A stretch of 64,000 nt of DNA, from NCBI GenBank assembly GCA_013407085.1, contig JACCGJ010000676.1, positions 20,458-84,457 of the forward strand, read 5' to 3'. The notes beneath the pieces are model-generated. The model saw only the letters and a program-made list of their open reading frames with translations. It was not told the DNA's origin and did not search any database. Source of the stretch: Atriophallophorus winterbourni (Eukaryota > Platyhelminthes > Trematoda > Plagiorchiida > Microphallidae). Position numbers and translations under genes: made by a program. Every line of letters starts with the position of its first letter. Within the stretch, counting starts at the first letter, position 1. Below are positions 1 through 11,549 of the stretch, piece after piece.

Positions 1-586
1 TTCCCTTATAATCAGTTTAACGATATTTGCACTTATCAGCTAGAAAGAGTACGATCGGGATCCGCATGCATTTTAACATGTTGGAATTGTTCGAAATGTA
101 AAGTTCCACAGAAATTGTATTTAAAAAATCATTTCAAATAACTTTAATTGATTTTACATTGAAAATAATTGCTAATTTTAATAAAGAATTGTTCACGCAC
201 ACTTTAATACAAAAGACCGTATGTTCAGAAACCACTGAGCTAACGTCTTTCAGAAAACAGACTTTTGAAAATTGCAATCTCACTAGAAAAAATAGAATGC
301 AATCGGTTGGAGCTGTTTCTGTGGAACGATTCACTTCTGACACGGAAGCATCTTCAGACCAGGTGTAATAGTCAGGACAGCGAACAATTCTAAGTAGTGC
401 GACATAGACAGTAAATGAACTATCGATCGAGCATCAATCAATATTGATCGCGAGTGCATAATGTGAGAACCGTTCACTATGCAAACTTTGTGATTTTCAT
501 TCATTTCAGTCAATAGACGAGTTCAGTTACGGTTGTAGTTCTCTGTTACCCACAAACGGGTCAGCAGTGTAATACAGACGTAACAA

Positions 587-1183
587 TTGGCGACCTGGGG
601 CGAAGAAAATTCCTTCACAAATCAAACGATGTCAGTACCATTGGAATTCATACAAGAAATGCTTAACCAAGAAAGCAGGTATTTGAAGAGTTATCACAGC
701 AAACGGCGTCTCAAACAATCGACAATTCAAGCTCTGGGCATTCGATTGACAATCTCCTACAAAGCATCAGCGAATTTAAGTATCAGCCAGATGATGGAGG
801 GACATTCGAATCCTGTTACCGGGGATACGAGGATGTGTTCGTGGTTGATTGTTAATCTACATAAGAAAAATCGTGTGAGAACGTTGTTACGAGAGTTGAA
901 GTGTATGGAACATGAAAAATACTGCAATTGTATTCTAACGAATAGTCCAAAAGAATTCAGTTTACTACTGATTACCATCCCAATTCAGTCAAAATTGGGA
1001 AGTGTGCATCATGCGGCAGACTTCACTCACGCCATACTTGCCGATTCCGTCAGGCCAGGTGTCACAAGTGCGAAAAAACCGATCATATTTAATCTGTTTG
1101 TCGAACTCCTAAAACATATTGGACTGATTCCAGAAATGCTCAGGTTAGTGATATCAATGATGAATTCAAATCATTACCTCTGA
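587..1183 (+). pseudogene. gypsy-A gag remnant
   Basis: Degenerate gag of a Ty3/gypsy element of the Mag/K02A2.6-like type. The N-terminal part reads in one frame (VPLEFIQEMLNQES). Conserved gag blocks then appear in other frames: an FKYQPDDGGTFES-like block, then GYEDVFVVDC near 830-850, then a Cys-rich nucleocapsid knuckle (CASCGRLHSRHTC followed by CHKCEKTDHI) around 1005-1100. At least two frameshifts and a TAG separate these blocks. Gag would normally package the element RNA; this copy cannot make one product. The assignment rests on block order and on protease and RT following in the same direction. Confidence 0.6.
588..601 (+). other. putative primer-binding site of gypsy-A
   Basis: TGGCGACC follows a run ending in ...TAACA by two bases. 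This is the usual LTR-end and primer-binding-site arrangement of Ty3/gypsy elements, and TGGCGAC matches the 3' end of tRNA-Arg as used by the 412/mdg1 elements. Gag-like coding sequence starts immediately downstream. The sequence before it (roughly 1-585) would then be LTR, but no second LTR copy is present to prove its limits. Confidence 0.4.
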
Positions 1184-1185
1184 CA

Positions 1186-1452
1186 ATGACACCTTGCAAT
1201 TCTAGCCATATTTGTAAAACTATTTCTTGTTTTTCTAGTGGCTCACCGTCAGATTTTATTCTAGATACGGGTAGCGTTGAGTCGCTTATTACACACAGAG
1301 ATCTAAAACAGTTTGCACCTTATTCGAAAGTTCAATCTTCCAGCCTCACAATAAAAGGCATTACTGGACATTCTATTCCTATTGTTGGATCGTGCACGAT
1401 TTCCATCCGAGATGAAAACAATACTACTTCCTGTAAATTCATTGTTATCTAA
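1186..1452 (+). pseudogene. gypsy-A aspartic protease fragment
   Basis: An 88-codon open stretch carries the retropepsin active-site motif FILDTGSVESLI near residues 24-35, then a typical flap and strand region (SLTIKGITGHSIPIVGSC). In intact elements this domain cuts the Gag-Pol polyprotein. The frame closes at 1452 before the reverse transcriptase block starts, so the polyprotein is broken here. Position between gag and RT agrees with normal gypsy order. Confidence 0.65.
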
Positions 1453-1482
1453 ACTGGCTCATGTACTATCGGTCTGGAAGCA

Positions 1483-2823
1483 ATGCAAGCTTCAAAAAAT
1501 AGTGTATCGCTTTTGACATCATCTGAAGATACCTCAGATTTGAATGATCTCATAATAAAATGTTCGCAAGAAACTGGTGGAATGCGAATTCCTCCCATTT
1601 CTCTTGATGTAGAAGGAAACCCTGTGTTTCTCAAACGCCGCCTTATTCCATATGGACTCCGGGAACCTGTTGAACAAGTTTTAAAAGATCTATGTTCTAA
1701 AGGTATCATTGAAACGATTGAATCCTCTGCTTGGGGCACACCTATTGTTACACCGTTGAAGTCTGATGGTAAGATCCCAAGGATTTGCGGAGATTTTTGT
1801 CTTACATTATATACTAGAATGTTGAAGAAAACATGGACGATAGTTGAACCCGAGGATATCTTGAATAAATTGACGGGATCTTAATTCTTCTCGAAGATCT
1901 AAAAGATGCCCACTTACAACTAACGTGGAATGATCAGTCTTCAATGTTAACAACCATTAACACCATTTGGTTTATTTCGGTAAAACATTTTACCTTTTGG
2001 TTTGTACAATTTTCCTGCTATATTTCAACAATTAATGAATGATATTACTTGCGATATGGTTGGAGTTGAAGTGTATCAGGAAGATGTTATTGTCCATGCG
2101 CCAATGCGATCCCTTTATAATGAACGTTTATTGGAACTGTTTCGTAGATACACTCCTAAAACATTTGCTGTTAATCCGAAAACGTGTTTGTTTTATGTTT
2201 CGAATTTTGAATGAATTGTATACATTGTTGATGGTAATGGATATAAACAGGATCCTAATCATTAACTTCCACTGACCAATGAGGGGTCTAAAATGAACAT
2301 GACACAATTGAGATCTCTGATCGGTGCATCGCAATATTATTCGAGATTCATTCCAAATTTCAGTCTAAAATCTTCATCATTATTTTCACTGCAATCAAAA
2401 GAAACTGTTATGTAGACTAATGAACATGAACATTCTTTAAGCAGCATACTATCCTTTCTGAAGTCAGATGCCGTTCTTCGTCCATTTAGTCCCATAGTTC
2501 ATTCCATCGTAATTAATAATGCATCCCCTGACGGTATATGTGCTGTTCTAGAGCAAAATGGACATGCGGTAATTTGCTTTTCTCGCTGGCTAACTACTGT
2601 TGTAAAGGGTTATGCTCAAGCACACCGTGAAGCTTTAGCTTTCTATTGGGCCATTCAAAGTTTACACAAATTCCTGTTTGATCATCGTTTCAACATTGTT
2701 ACTGACCATGAAGACTTAAAATTAATATACGATCTTGGTAAATCTATTTCAAAAAGTTCAGCCGTAATGGTTCAAGGATGGAATATATCACTCGGTGCTT
2801 ATGATTATGCTATTTAACATCGG
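1483..2823 (+). pseudogene. gypsy-A reverse transcriptase and RNase H remnant
   Basis: The RT begins with the usual block (RLIPYGLREPVEQVLKDL, then GIIETIESSAWGTPIV) in 1483-1884. It continues after frameshifts at about 1890-2210, where the catalytic YxDD box is degraded to YQEDV. From 2294 an RT thumb block (LRSLIGASQYYSRFIPNF) leads into RNase H: INNASPDGICAVLEQ, YAQAHREALAFYWAIQSLHK and NIVTDHEDLKLI, ending at SLGAYDYAI with a stop at 2815. One TAG near 2414 lies where the family has Trp. The element stops abruptly near 2823, with no integrase or 3' LTR. The product is certainly inactive. Confidence 0.8.
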
Positions 2824-2825
2824 AT

Positions 2826-2900
2826 TGCTTGTAGTGGATAGTGAGGAATGGATCGTGAGACTGCGTGGGTTCCAGTTATATCCGATATTGGTAATCGACA
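2826..2900 (+). repeat. short repeat shared with 7825-7880
   Basis: GCTTGTAGTGGAT and GAATGGATCGT, ending in GTGGGTTCC, occur in the same order here and at 7825-7880. At the second site the repeat runs into a Penelope-like 3' end. Here it abuts the truncated RNase H of gypsy-A, so it marks a junction between two elements. Confidence 0.45.
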
Positions 2901-2934
2901 TGAAACGATAATGTCTAAGTTAATAAAGTAACAA

Positions 2935-3240
2935 ATTAAGATGATACAAAACATAAGATTGTACAAATCACTACAGAACTTTTCTCCTGGATCGATGGGA
3001 ACAAGAAAAAGACGCTCGAAAAGCATAAGTTTGTGAAATCATTAAACTTTGAGCGAAAGTAGACCCTACGACAGGAGCGTATTTGTTGGTGACGGTTATT
3101 AATGGGGTAATGGGAAAATGGGGTATAACAGGGCAATAAGGGGTACGGTTGGTCAGGCGAAACAGAGGAAGGAATGTGTTCATCTCGGTTTGACATCTAT
3201 GGAGCAGCAATAACCGCGAAACCGGTTGTGTGCTTTCGTC
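2935..3240. other. unassigned sequence between gypsy-A and gypsy-B
   Basis: There is no convincing coding sequence. A G-rich plus-strand stretch lies at about 3100-3160. GAAACCGGTTGTG at about 3214-3226 resembles the 3' half of the Penelope-type hammerhead repeats seen later, but no CTGATGA core precedes it. Confidence 0.3.
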
Positions 3241-4522
3241 TTGCTTTTCAAACGTCATATACTACTTATTAATAAAAATCTGACTTTAAACAAAAATTTA
3301 TGGAGTAGCGTTTCGGGGATTTACGTTCGCTTTCGATGTGGGTTCTACGTAAGCGATTTTAAACGATCGATACAGACCATTTCTTTTTATCCATTCCGGT
3401 CAATAACGAAGTACTTGAGATACCTGCTGAGCACCTTGTACGGACCAGTGTATGGTGGTTGACTTGGTTGACGTACATAATCGGCACGCACAAACACAAA
3501 GTCGCAGGTAGAAAAGTCGGCTGGGATGTAGAACGGTCAAGCGTGTTGGTGAGTTGGGATAGCTCGTAATGATTTCATGAGGCTGCGAAGGCGACTGACA
3601 TATTGTGGAGCCGCAAGACCTAATGGTGAATCAAAAGATGTCAAGCATTCTCCAGGTAGATTGAGTATACTGCCATACACCATTTCGGAAGATGAGCAAC
3701 CCATGTCTTCTTTACGGTGGTGCGAATACCAAGAAGCACCAAAAGCAATGACTCGGACCCATGGTTCATGATTGTGGCTTTGAGTTGCCGGTGATATCTC
3801 TGGTCTAAGCCATTTGAAGAAGGATGGTAGGCTGTAATCTGTATGTGCTTCGTACCGGAAAGGCGTTGACTTAAATTGGGAACTTCTGTCAGTAGTAATA
3901 GTGTTCGATATACCGAAGTTGAGGATCCAATTTTGAACGAAAGCTTTCTCAACCGTTTCTGCACTGATATCAGGGATGGGTACAGCCAATGGCCAACGAT
4001 TAAAACGGTCGACGCAGGTCGATATAAAGGAGCAACCGTTAAGAATCGCTAATGGACCATCGAGATCCAAGTGAACGTGCCGAAAGCGCTCAGTATCAGG
4101 TAGAAATATACCAGGGGAACTGATGGTGTGACGTTGAACTTTCCTCTGTTGACAGCGGAGGCAAATCTTGGTCCAAAGTTGAATGTCTTTATGCATGTCA
4201 GACCTAAGATAACAGAGAGCTTTCGAGTAGCTTTTACTCCGGAATGTGATAAACCATGTAAATGCTCGAATACTGTATGTCTCACATTTGAAGGGACAAT
4301 TGAACTGGCTTTACCCGTAGACATGTCACAAACCAGACAATATTTGGAATTAGGTATAGAAATTTGGCAGATTTTACCCGATTGTGGAGTAATATACCGA
4401 TTTATTGCAGGGTCATTTTGCTGCGAACGTGCTAAATGTTCCAAGTCGATTCCAGGCAAGTAGATGACACTTAACCGAATCCGAGAGAAAGTATCCGCTC
4501 GTGGGTTGTGAGGTATATTCAA
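3240..4522 (-). pseudogene. gypsy-B integrase and pol C-terminus remnant (CsRn1-like)
   Basis: Reading down the minus strand, the zinc-binding HHCC region comes first (EHLHGLSHSGVKATRKL; its CC half, CLRCQQRKVQRHT, is in another frame). The catalytic core follows (HLDLDGPLAILNGCSFIST, then ITTDRSSQF). The third acidic position sits in SSNGLDQRYHRQLKA, where the family has NG-x-VER, so the catalytic Glu appears to be Gln. The C-terminal tail (FVFVRADYVRQPSQPPYTG, then VLSRYLKYFVIDRNG) reaches about 3270. Frameshifts between 3640 and 3970 break the core. An intact integrase would insert the cDNA; this one is dead. Confidence 0.75.
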
Positions 4523-4539
4523 GGTGACCTATTTCTATA

Positions 4540-5700
4540 GGCGAATATCAATCCAATGGTGCAGCAAGAGCAAACGTTATGGGCCTGTGTGAAATTTCGG
4601 CCTTCAAGCAAATGTCTGAAATGTCGTATCGCATGATAGATAGCCAGTAACTCACGACCGAACGTATTGTATGGTGTTTGAGCTGATTAAAGACGACGAG
4701 AATAGAAAGCGAGTGGCTTAGTAATAATTTCTACTTCTTGCTGAAGGACTACACCGAATGCTTCTTGTGATGCGTCTGTAGTGAGAGACAACCTAGCAAT
4801 GGGGTTCGTTGATAGGTATATCCGTGAAGTAACTTTGTTTAGAGCAGATTTTAGTTGCTCAAATTATCTGATGGCTTCGTCAGTCATTTTAAATTCACGT
4901 TCTTTCTTACGTAACATGTCAGTCAATAGTTGTGAAATTATAGCAAATTGTGGAATAAAGCGTATATAATAGTTGACCAAACACAAGAAACGTATGACTT
5001 GGCGGATAGAGCTAGGACTTGGATAATTTTGGATAGCTGATAGTTTTTGAGGTAACGGTTTTAGACCGGAACTATCAATTTGATATCCAAGAATTTCGAT
5101 AGAAATCACACCAAACAGATATTTAACCAGATTAACCAGATTAACCACAATACCGTAGTGGGATAGACGTTGAAATACTTCACGAAGGTGTTTAAGATGT
5201 TCAGTGGGATTTGTACTTGCGACTAAGACATCATCAATGTACACGTAGATGAAAGACAGACGGAGGAAATCCTGGTCCGTGAAGCTCTGGGAAGTCCGCA
5301 GCACTGTGAAGACCAAATGGCATCCTGAGAAATTCGAACAGTGCAAATGGAGTGGTGATGGCAGCTTTGGGAATACCTTCGTCAGCTACGGGAATTTGAT
5401 GATATGCGCGCACTAAACCCACCTTTGAAATCACAGATTTTCCGTGAAAAGACAGTGTGAAGTCATGTATATGCAGAATAGGATATCGATCTGGGACCGT
5501 TACACGATTTAAAGCACGATAATCGCAACATGGACTCCAGGCGCCCGGTTTGTTTTTTCGACCGTGTGAAGAGGTGTGGCCCAAGGTGAATTTGATGGAC
5601 GGATTATTCAGAGTTACATCATATGCTCGAATTCTCGTTTGCCAGCTTCAAGTTTGATAGGCGTCCGCCCGCGTGGTCTACTGAAAACGGGGAGTCCACC
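4540..5700 (-). pseudogene. gypsy-B reverse transcriptase and RNase H remnant
   Basis: RT blocks read in order on the minus strand: [51 protein letters not shown] and the catalytic box [12 protein letters not shown] (about 5220-5250). The thumb and connection follow (LGYQIDSSGLKPLP, IRFLCLVNYYIRFIPQF). RNase H-like blocks (LSLTTDASQEAFGVVLQQ) continue to about 4560. The YIDD box is intact, but a frameshift separates it from the upstream blocks. A more decayed relative of the same region lies at 12405-13680 on the same strand. Confidence 0.8.
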
Positions 5701-5722
5701 GGTTAAAATATGGTTTTTGATG

Positions 5723-7070
5723 TCATGCTTCAGAGGTGTCGTGTGCACAGGGTTTGAAGATATACGAAAATTCCCTCACGAGAGAATCGTAATTCGGTGC
5801 ATTATCGGGAATCAAAACTCGAATAGTTAGTATGGGAGAACTACACAAATGGCCGGTGGCGTTAATCTTTGTGACATTGTCAATCGGTTTTCGTGTACTC
5901 ATGTTGACTGAATGAATAAAGTGTGAGAGGAAATCGGCTCCAAGAATAGGTGTTTTGACGTCGGCAATGGTGGAAATCCATCGAAACTTACGTATCAGAC
6001 CGAGGTTGATGGAGAGTGATGGTTGGCCGAATGTGGTTATTCGAGTAACGTTGGCCGCTTGTAGGGTCAATTAAGAGTGGTTTCTGAGTTCTGATATTGT
6101 GGTTGGGATGACGCTCAATTTGAATCACGCGTCGATCAGAAAACGCATCTATGTTGAACCATCAGTGACGTAGAATAAGCGGCTGGTGTTATTTGCAGAG
6201 AGAGCTACCGCTTCTACTGCTTGACTCCGTGGTTTCACTGATTGTGTTGTGATTTGAAGCTGCATGATGATGTGTAATGAATGATTTTCGCACAGAAACG
6301 GCAATAATAGTATCATACATCTGATGTTCGTTTTTGGCTGTGTGATCTAGTGTTCGAATTGTGGTTGTTTCGACTGGAAGAACGGCCTCGACTTCGGTTT
6401 AAGTGCTGGATTTGAAAAGTCAATTCTCTTATCTGAGATTTCAAATCTGCGCTGGAAGTACATGGAGTGTAAAGTGGTTGGCTGACCGTGCAGATTGGTA
6501 TGTTACGAGAGATTCCTTAGATTTCATCTGCAACTTGAACAAGATTGTCTAGGTTACTGTCGTTTCACATGATACCAGAACTTTGCGCAAATCCTTTGAC
6601 AAACTCTGGAACCAGAAATCTCGTAATACTCATTCGTTAACCTTCTGTGTCCACTGTTATTTTAATAAATGGCGGTAATGCTGTGAAGATGTTCGATCAC
6701 CTAGCTCAGTGGTTGATAAGAGTTTTCGCACATTTTGCTCATCGGTGGAACTAATTCGAGAAATAATTGCAGATTTGAGCTTATCGTAAGGATCTGTGGC
6801 AGGTTGATCGTAAATTGAATAAGCAACTTCTCTGGCAATGGAGGTTGTAATCATTCCAACAACGCGTTTCTAGCTTGTGCGTTGCGTTCGAACACGGTAT
6901 GACTCGAATAGAGCTTCGATTTGTGCAAAACGGAGACGTGGATCTGTCGTGTCGAAGGTGGGTAATGTAAATTGATCGGTAAAATCATCTTTGGTCTTGT
7001 CCTGTTTATTTGTATTATGAATCACAGCGTGTATCGTAAAGTTCGAATCGTATTGAATGCGTGTTTGGGT
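5723..7070 (-). pseudogene. gypsy-B protease and gag remnant
   Basis: The protease C-terminal half is clear (VTRITTFGQPSLSINLGL, then WISTIADVKTPILGADFLS), as in CsRn1/Kabuki/Boudicca-type elements. The active-site DTG region near 6130 is destroyed (LFYVTDGST then a stop). Upstream, gag-like blocks are spread over three frames (YDKLKSAIISRISSTDEQ, VRKLLSTTELGDR). A degenerate nucleocapsid (YYYCRFCAKIIHYTSSC) lies near 6290. The copy is in the same orientation as the pol blocks at 3240-5700. From 6318 outward it is mirrored by a second gag copy at 7080-7832. Confidence 0.65.
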
Positions 7071-7832
7071 GGTTTCTTGTTATCCATTCCTTACTATCCG
7101 CAACAAATTCAATTCGATTCGACCTATACAATACGCGCTATGAGGATAAGAAAGAAGATGATTTTATCAATCAATTTACATTACACACCTTCGACACGAC
7201 AGATCCATGTCTCTATTATGTACAAAGATGAAGCTCTATTCGAGTCATACCGTGTTTGAATGCAGCGCACAAGCTACCACCGCGTTGCTGTAATGCTTAC
7301 AATTTCCGTTGTCTTGGAATTTGCTGATTCAAGTTATGATCAACCTGTAATCGAGCCTTACGATAAGCTCAAATCTGCCATTATCTCTCGAATTGGTCCC
7401 ACCGATGAGCAAACCGTGCAAAAATACTTATTCAGCTCTGAGCTAGAAGATCAATAAGCTTCATAACGTTTACGCCATTTGGTAAGTTTACAGGGGACAC
7501 AGGAAGTTGACGAACGAGTATTACGACATTTCTGGTTCCAGAGTTAGTCGAACGATTTGCGCAAAGTTCTGGTTATCATGCGAAACGACAGTAACCTAGA
7601 CACGCCTGCTCAAGTTGCAGAGGAAGTCTATGACATCTCTCGTAACATACCAATCTGTACGGTCAGCCAACTCATTACCACCCCTTGTACTTCCAGCGCA
7701 GATTTGAATAAGGATATATGTGATTTGAAATCCCAGATCAGAAATTTGACTTTACAAATCCAGAACTCATTGCTAAATCGAAATTCAGATATCACTGCTA
7801 AAATGATTTACAAATTTGAGCTAAGCTTGTAG
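6318..7832. repeat. long palindrome of gag sequence, two arms of about 750 bp
   Basis: The left arm (6318-7070) and right arm (7080-7832) are imperfect reverse complements. Two independent anchors give the same centre: AAGGATCTGTGGCAGG against its mirror near 7350, and TGACCGTGCAGATTGGTATG near 6484 against its mirror near 7647. In each pair the coordinates sum to about 14150, a centre near 7075. The arms differ by scattered substitutions, so the inversion-duplication is not recent. Confidence 0.75.
7080..7832 (+). pseudogene. inverted second copy of the gypsy-B gag region
   Basis: The blocks of the minus-strand gag recur here on the plus strand: YDKLKSAIISRIGPTDEQ at about 7357-7410, then AEEVYDISRNIPICTVSQ and DICDLKSQIRNLTLQIQNS to 7832. 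Frames are broken by a TAA at 7455 and a frameshift around 7545. No protease or pol follows; the sequence changes to a Penelope-like 3' end at about 7830. It is a partial gag duplicate, not a second element. Confidence 0.7.
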
Positions 7833-8215
7833 TGGATTGAAAGGAATGGATCGTCAGGCTGTGGGTTCCTGCTACATTCACATGAAATATTGATTCCCAA
7901 TCAGAACTTGAACAGGCTATGTATTGTTTGCAGTGTAGCTAGCCTTCAGCATACGAGAAAAAGGCAGGATAACACAGACAACCCTGTGACAACCACAAAA
8001 CAACGAGAAACCAGTGTGGAAAAATGAGAATTTCGCGTATATTGATTATGTTGTACGTATGTATGTTTTATGTATTTAATAGATGAATAGGGTTAACTGA
8101 GTTGAATAACAGAAATAATGAGTTGTGAGTGATAACAATAATGAAAATCGATAGATCGATTTAGTTTTACGGTTAATCGAAGTAAATCGAAGGTCTGTAT
8201 TAACAAATAAATATA
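7833..8215 (+). repeat. Penelope-like element 3' end
   Basis: This stretch matches the reverse complement of 13690-14020 over long blocks (GAACTTGAACAGG, GTGTAGCTAGCCTTCAGCAT, TCGATAGATC, ATTAACAAATAAA). At the other site the homologous sequence lies just downstream of a GIY-YIG domain, which identifies it as the 3' end of a Penelope-like element. Here only the end is left, joined to the gag duplicate. Confidence 0.6.
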
Positions 8216-8219
8216 TTAC

Positions 8220-9165
8220 AAAGAATACTGTGTGTGTTGGCAACCTTCGGTCGATGTCGACCATGGATGTACATCAAAATCGAATGAATTTTCATGTTTT
8301 ACAGCTTTTTGAATGACTAAACAAGCCGATTCCGAAGGAACAATCTCTCCCACAGCAATTGCAACGATAGTCAGAACTCTTTTGTATTGCATCAGTTGCA
8401 CGCCGGCGGCGTGATCTGCGTTCGGCAGACAAGAGCTGTATCTGCTCCTCCCCAGGTTGCAGACGACGCTTTACACAATGCTTCCAAAGTGAGAGGTCAA
8501 GAGCAAGTTCTTCCCAACTCGTCGGGTCAATGTCAAGAGCTTTCATATCTGTTTTGAAAACGTCTTTGTAACGCAAGTGCGGTCTACCCAATGGTCGACT
8601 TCCTAACTGCAACTCACCATAGAGTAGATATTTCGGAATACGACCATTTTACATTCTATAGACATGACCAAGCCACCGGCGGCGGTGACTTAATAGAGTG
8701 AACATGCTCTGTAGACCAGCTTTTAAAAGCACTTCAGCGTAAGTCACTCTGTCCATCCACGATATGTTCAAGATACGACGGATGCTTTGTAGATGGAAAG
8801 CATTCAGCTTTCATTCGTGTCTTGCGTGAGTGGTCCAGGTTCGACTGCCGTACAGTAAAGCATTTAGTACGCACGCTCTGTACACTATCATCTTGGTCTT
8901 TACAGTCAGCTTGCGGTTACCCCAAATGAGAGTTCAAACGGGACAGAATGACAGCTGCTCTGCCAATCCGTTTATCAATCTCCGTTTCTAGCGAGAGGTT
9001 ATCCTCAGTGGTTGAACCAAGATATGTGAAATGATGTACTGGTTCACGCTGACAGTTTCCGACAGTGATGATTGGAGGCGATGCAGTCCCTTGATCAAGG
9101 ACTTTGGTTTTGCTCATGCTGATTGTTAGCCCACAGTCTTTGCACGCCGACGAAAAACAGTCCAT
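8220..9165 (-). pseudogene. RTE-like LINE, C-terminal part and 3' end
   Basis: This is the last part of the minus-strand LINE that runs from about 12370. The C-terminal domain reads GRPHLRYKDVFKTDMKALDI then SWEELALDLSLWKHCVKRRL. It ends with a Cys-His finger (CNCCGRDCSFGIGLFSHSKS), a tail typical of animal RTE-like reverse transcriptases. An RT thumb block (ISMSKTKVLDQGTASPP then HHFTYLGSTTEDNLSLETEI) lies at 8917-9165. Frameshifts separate the pieces. The 3' end (about 8225) recurs on the plus strand at 34125-34410. Confidence 0.8.
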
Positions 9166-10613
9166 TAACGACTGTGGGTTTTCTTGGGAGTGAGAGCAAT
9201 AAAGGCTGCATCGTCGGCAAATAACAGGTCACAAATTAGCACATTTCGTGTTTTCGTTTGTGCTCTCAACCGGTTCAGGTTTAAAAGCATACCATCACTT
9301 CGTGTGCGCATGGAAATGCCTTCTGTTCTCGTCCTCAAAGCGTGCTTCAGAAGCAGAGCAAAGAAAATGCCGAACATCGTGGGAGCAAGAACACACCCTT
9401 ATTTGACGCCTCGGCGAATCTCAAAGGCTTATGAACGAAAACCGTTAAAATGGACTGAGCCTTTCATGCCTGAGTGGAACGAAATAACGAGTCTCAGCAG
9501 CCTATCAGATCAAGCATTTTGAAAAGACCCTCCCTGTTGACGTAGTCAAATGCCTTAGTTAAATCAATAAAAACAGCGTATAAAGGCATACGCTGTCCCC
9601 GACACTTTTCTTGAAGTTGTCTCAGGGAGAACATCTTGTCAACGGTTGATCTTTCCTTGCGGAAGCCACATTTAGATTCGGAGTAAATTCTATCAGCTAG
9701 AACTTGTAGCCGGATCTGTAAGACTTTAGCAAACAATTTGCCTCCAACATTTAGAAGGAAGATTCGTCTGTAATAGTTGCACTTGCCTCTATCACCCTTA
9801 TTCTTAAATAGCGTGATGATCTTTGTGTCTCGCATCTGTTGTGAGACATCCCCCTCCTGTCAGCACTGAAGAAGCAAATGGTGAAATGCTGCTCTACCGC
9901 ATTTGATGAGCTCAGGCGAAATTCCGTCGTCACCAGGGGCCTTTCAATTCGCTAAGCGGTCGACTGCCCTATTAAGCTCATCAAGAGTAGGGAGGGTATC
10001 TAGATATTCAATGGTCGGCAACCGCTCGATATTTTCAAGTGCATGCGGTAGAACCGTACTGTCCCTGGAGTAGAGAGAGGAGAAGTGCTCTATCCATCTT
10101 TCCATCTGCTGAGTTTTGTCGATGATCGGATTACCAGATATAGATATAATGGGAGCCGTTTTAAGTTTGTTTGGACCAATGGCTTTCTTGACACCATCAT
10201 ACAGACCGTGAAAAATTTCCGGTATCCGCAGCTTTTCGATATGTATGTATGAAAACACAAGCTTGATCCAGGCAAAATGCCGCACAGTCAGAAACTGCAC
10301 GTGGGCTAAGATACTGTCAGGTTGCCCAGGCCTAGACAGATATGAGGGGGAAATAGAAATAGATATTAAGTCAAATTTCAGTCCGATAGTCGCTTGCACA
10401 TCGCCTTGCAGTCTGTTGGACCTTATTTCTAGCTGCTCTTAGAAGTCGTAAGTTTTGATCTGTTGGCATACCCTCGAACCTCAAGAATGCTAAGCGTTTC
10501 TCATCCAACACAGCAGTCATCTCAGAAGCGTTCGCTTCGAACCAGTCGCTCGTTCGAGCTTTCTTCGGACCGAACGTAGGAAGTGCGACTCGGCATTTGC
10601 AGCTCTTTATCAA
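9165..10613 (-). pseudogene. RTE-like LINE reverse transcriptase domain
   Basis: Conserved blocks on the minus strand: ITLFKNKGDRGKCNYYRRIF (RT block 2), SESKCGFRKERSTVDKMFSL, YAVFIDLTKAFDYVNREGLF (first catalytic Asp), and LICDLLFADDAAFIA with an intact FADD box at about 9215-9260. A linker (10371-10613) and the pre-RT segment lie upstream. The domain is split across at least three frames, so it is inactive although the catalytic residues survive. Confidence 0.85.
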
Positions 10614-10616
10614 TTA

Positions 10617-11545
10617 TCATTTTTCTGAAGGAGATTCAAGTGGGGTTGTCTTGTTGAACTCGTCTGTGAAGGCTTTCGCGAATTTCGCAGTTAGATTAGG
10701 TTCGCACATGCGGGTGACGTCAATCCTAGGCTTACCAGACAATTTGGTGCGGTAAAATCGCGTGTGGGGAAGCGTCAGTTTTGCAGAGACCAGTGAATGA
10801 TCAGTGTCGCAGTCTGCGCTTTGATATGCTCTGACGAGGAGCACGCTTCCTATATTAGTGCGTTAAACAAGAATAATGATCAAGCTGATGCCAATGCTTA
10901 AAGCGATGATGTTTTCAAGAGAATTTATGCTGTGGTTTTGTTTGAAAGAAAGTCTTACTAACACAGAGACTGAACTGTGTGCACAATTCTGAAAGGCTTA
11001 GTCCATTTTCATTGGTTTTACCTACACCGAATCTCTCGAGGCAGTTTTGCCGAGATTCGTAATCCGCACTAACTCTAGCATCTAAATCACCCAATACCAC
11101 TACACAGTTTATTTGTGGCACGTTTTTCAGGACTGTTGCGAGGTTGTAATAAAAAGCGTCTTTTTCAGCAGTCGTCGCGGAGAGTGTCGGCGCATAAACG
11201 TTTACCAACGTAATGGTACCAGTAATGAACCTCAGATTTAGAGTTTAAATCTGTTTGCTCCCGCTGCTGCTCGGTTCTGTTGCTTTTAGAAGGTCGTTTC
11301 GAACGGCAAACCCAACTCCATGCAGTCGAGGATCATCGGAACCTCTTCCTTTCTAAAAATGTCTAATCTTTTTTGTTAGCTTACCAGTGTCTGGTAGTTG
11401 CGTCTCTTGCAGGGCAGCCACGTCGACATTCAGCGTCTTTAGCTCATTGTTAATCCCGGCTGACTTTCTTACGCCTCTGATATTCGAGATGTCGTCATGA
11501 ACTCCTGGAAGCATGGACCGGAAGTTCCAGGTTCCCAGCTTAAGA
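10617..11545 (-). pseudogene. RTE-like LINE apurinic-type endonuclease domain
   Basis: The EN domain upstream of the RT begins near 11540 with LGTWNFRSMLPG. It continues with LNVDVAALQETQLPDTGKL (catalytic Glu), VNVYAPTLSATTAEKDAFYY, VVVLGDLDARVSADYES and GVGKTNENGLSLSELC. Later parts (about 10620-10910) are frameshifted. In intact elements this domain nicks the target DNA for target-primed reverse transcription. Block order is complete, so this was a near full-length insertion later damaged by small indels. Confidence 0.8.
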
Positions 11546-11549
11546 ACTA

